The notes under the pieces are model-generated. The model searched no databases. It was given only the letters and a program-made list of their open reading frames with translations, and had not been told where the DNA came from. Source: UBA11403 sp963784615 (GTDB lineage Bacteria > Pseudomonadota > Gammaproteobacteria > Legionellales > Legionellaceae). Taken from it: a stretch of DNA of 64,000 nucleotides. The stretch covers positions 1 through 64,000 of the forward strand of contig CAWASG010000002.1 of NCBI GenBank assembly GCA_963784615.1, in the 5' to 3' direction. Of the stretch, positions 63,009 to 64,000 are shown one piece after another. A program made the translations under genes and the position numbers. Numbering within the stretch: position 1 is the stretch's first letter; each line of letters starts with the position of its first letter.

Positions 63009-64000
63009 TTAATTGTCCTCACCGGTTGTTTGTGCAAAGGTGCCAATGGACTCGACATAGTCTTCAAAAACCAATTCGACATTGTGCTCACGCTGGATTC
63101 CTTCAGGCGAAGGTGCTGCATGTGGTCGTTGGCGTTTACGATTAAGATTGGCGTCTAAATCTAATAAAACAGCGGCTCCCAAGTTGTCACCGAAGGCTGT
63201 TTCAACCCGAACAGCAATATTTGTGTGCGGATTAAACACCAACGTCACTTTCTCACCGACAAGGTTGTGATGTACCTCAAACATCTTGCCATCCCAACTG
63301 ATCGTTCCATCTTTGCGAACAACTCGCTCAGCACGATGGTAAAAAATATCATCGATTTTATTGGCGAAATAAGGCGTTAGAGGGCGCACGTGAAGCAGGT
63401 CGTCTCTCCAACTATCAAGCGGTGTTTTCTTATCTAACCCACCATGCAAACGAATATGATAAACATGCTCAATCCAGGCCCAAAGGCGAGCATTAAGATC
63501 ACCCAAATCACGAATTTTATCGATATCAAGCTCATCGATAAATTGTTCTCTAAATGTGCGATGAAAACGTTCGAGCTTACCTTTGCCCTCGGGTTCTCGG
63601 GCGCGACAATAGACAAGCCGTATCTCTAAGTGTGCACAAATAGTTTGTAATGACTCGGATCGGTATGCAGGGCCATTATCAATAATCAATTTATACGGTA
63701 CGCCTCGTTTCAATACAGCTGATTTGAGCACGCCCTCTATATCGAGGGCTGTTTCTCCAAGACAAAACGCACTATGTGTAATAAGACGTGAGGAATCGTC
63801 AATCAATGAAACCAAGTACGTTTTCCGCATGCCTGATGGCGTTTGTATCCGTGGGCCATGAAGTACATCTCCTTGCCAAATATCTCCTGCATGGGCAGCC
63901 ACGAATGACCGGCGCTCAATAGTGTCTTGATTGGGTATAATGCGTTTTGACAGGTGCTGTTGTTGTAAAAAGCGATGAACGGAAGCCCGAGCCAATGTGT
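63009..64000 (-). CDS. Tn-A3 DDE integrase/transposase, partial at window edge
   Basis: The visible C-terminal 330 residues include all three catalytic candidates (WQGDVLHGP, IIDNGPAY, KGKLERFHRTF). The frame is open at 64000; the start lies outside the window. It agrees with copy 1 at the positions that separate copies 1 and 2 (DELDIDKIRD, YHRAERVV). Confidence 0.88.
   Translation of the reverse strand, partial: TLARASVHRFLQQQHLSKRIIPNQDTIERRSFVAAHAGDIWQGDVLHGPRIQTPSGMRKTYLVSLIDDSSRLITHSAFCLGETALDIEGVLKSAVLKRGVPYKLIIDNGPAYRSESLQTICAHLEIRLVYCRAREPEGKGKLERFHRTFREQFIDELDIDKIRDLGDLNARLWAWIEHVYHIRLHGGLDKKTPLDSWRDDLLHVRPLTPYFANKIDDIFYHRAERVVRKDGTISWDGKMFEVHHNLVGEKVTLVFNPHTNIAVRVETAFGDNLGAAVLLDLDANLNRKRQRPHAAPSPEGIQREHNVELVFEDYVESIGTFAQTTGEDN

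Larger units (their letters stand above)
62115..64000 (-). mobile_element. Transposon Tn-A copy 3 (runs off the right edge)
   Basis: Begins with TGTAACGTCTCACTC at 62115 and continues past the window end. The ATPase and visible integrase match copy 1 in every residue compared and differ from copy 2, so copies 1 and 3 are recent sisters. The target duplication cannot be checked because the other end is outside. Confidence 0.9.

Overview
The window looks like a chromosomal segment of a gammaproteobacterium, most likely a host-associated Legionellales-type organism (inference). The grounds are an ssrA gene whose tag reads ANDENFAGEAIAA, a repeat protein resembling secreted effector-type repeat proteins, and a heavy load of transposons, REP elements and broken genes. 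No rRNA or complete tRNA gene was seen.

1-1722: remnant of an IS66-type element. 1723-14668: a genomic island at the 3' end of ssrA, bounded by a 26-bp copy of the tmRNA 3' end, with a second tRNA-like T-arm at about 11.58 kb. No integrase remains in it. It carries a HIRAN + HipA-like pair (HipA apparently 5'-truncated), a type I restriction-modification locus (hsdM, hsdS with a TAEL repeat, an internally deleted ATPase, hsdR), a decayed AbiEii/DUF6088 pair, an intact-looking abiEi/abiEii pair, and a two-gene cassette whose second product has a HEPN-like RNVLCH motif.

15.1-29.1 kb: a secreted Ig-like protein, an 11.3-kb gene for a 3752-residue YD-repeat protein with LysM, membrane and C-terminal glucosaminidase (GH73-like) domains, and a signal-peptide protein placed as a periplasmic immunity factor. 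This is the best candidate for an undescribed system.

29.2-47.4 kb: REP-flanked tyrosine transposases (RAYT) break up housekeeping and signalling genes. A histidine kinase / response regulator / REC-PAS-GAF-GGDEF-EAL operon is cut by two copies of a zinc-ribbon/DDE/AAA transposon (called Tn-A here), and lipA is 5'-truncated at a REP. Intact genes are a membrane class III nucleotide cyclase back to back with a CpdA-type cAMP phosphodiesterase, a C39-like cysteine peptidase and a fatty-acid-hydroxylase-type membrane protein.

47.2-57.5 kb: nested transposition. Two apparently identical inverted copies of a second zinc-ribbon/DDE/AAA transposon (Tn-B) sit inside a RAYT remnant and inside an IS3-family orfB, and a 666-bp direct duplication brackets the first. 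57.6-62.1 kb: an NTF2/SnoaL-like protein, a MITE-like nested palindrome, an effector-like repeat protein, a small acidic-tailed protein and two PRC-barrel paralogues. A third Tn-A copy runs off the right edge.
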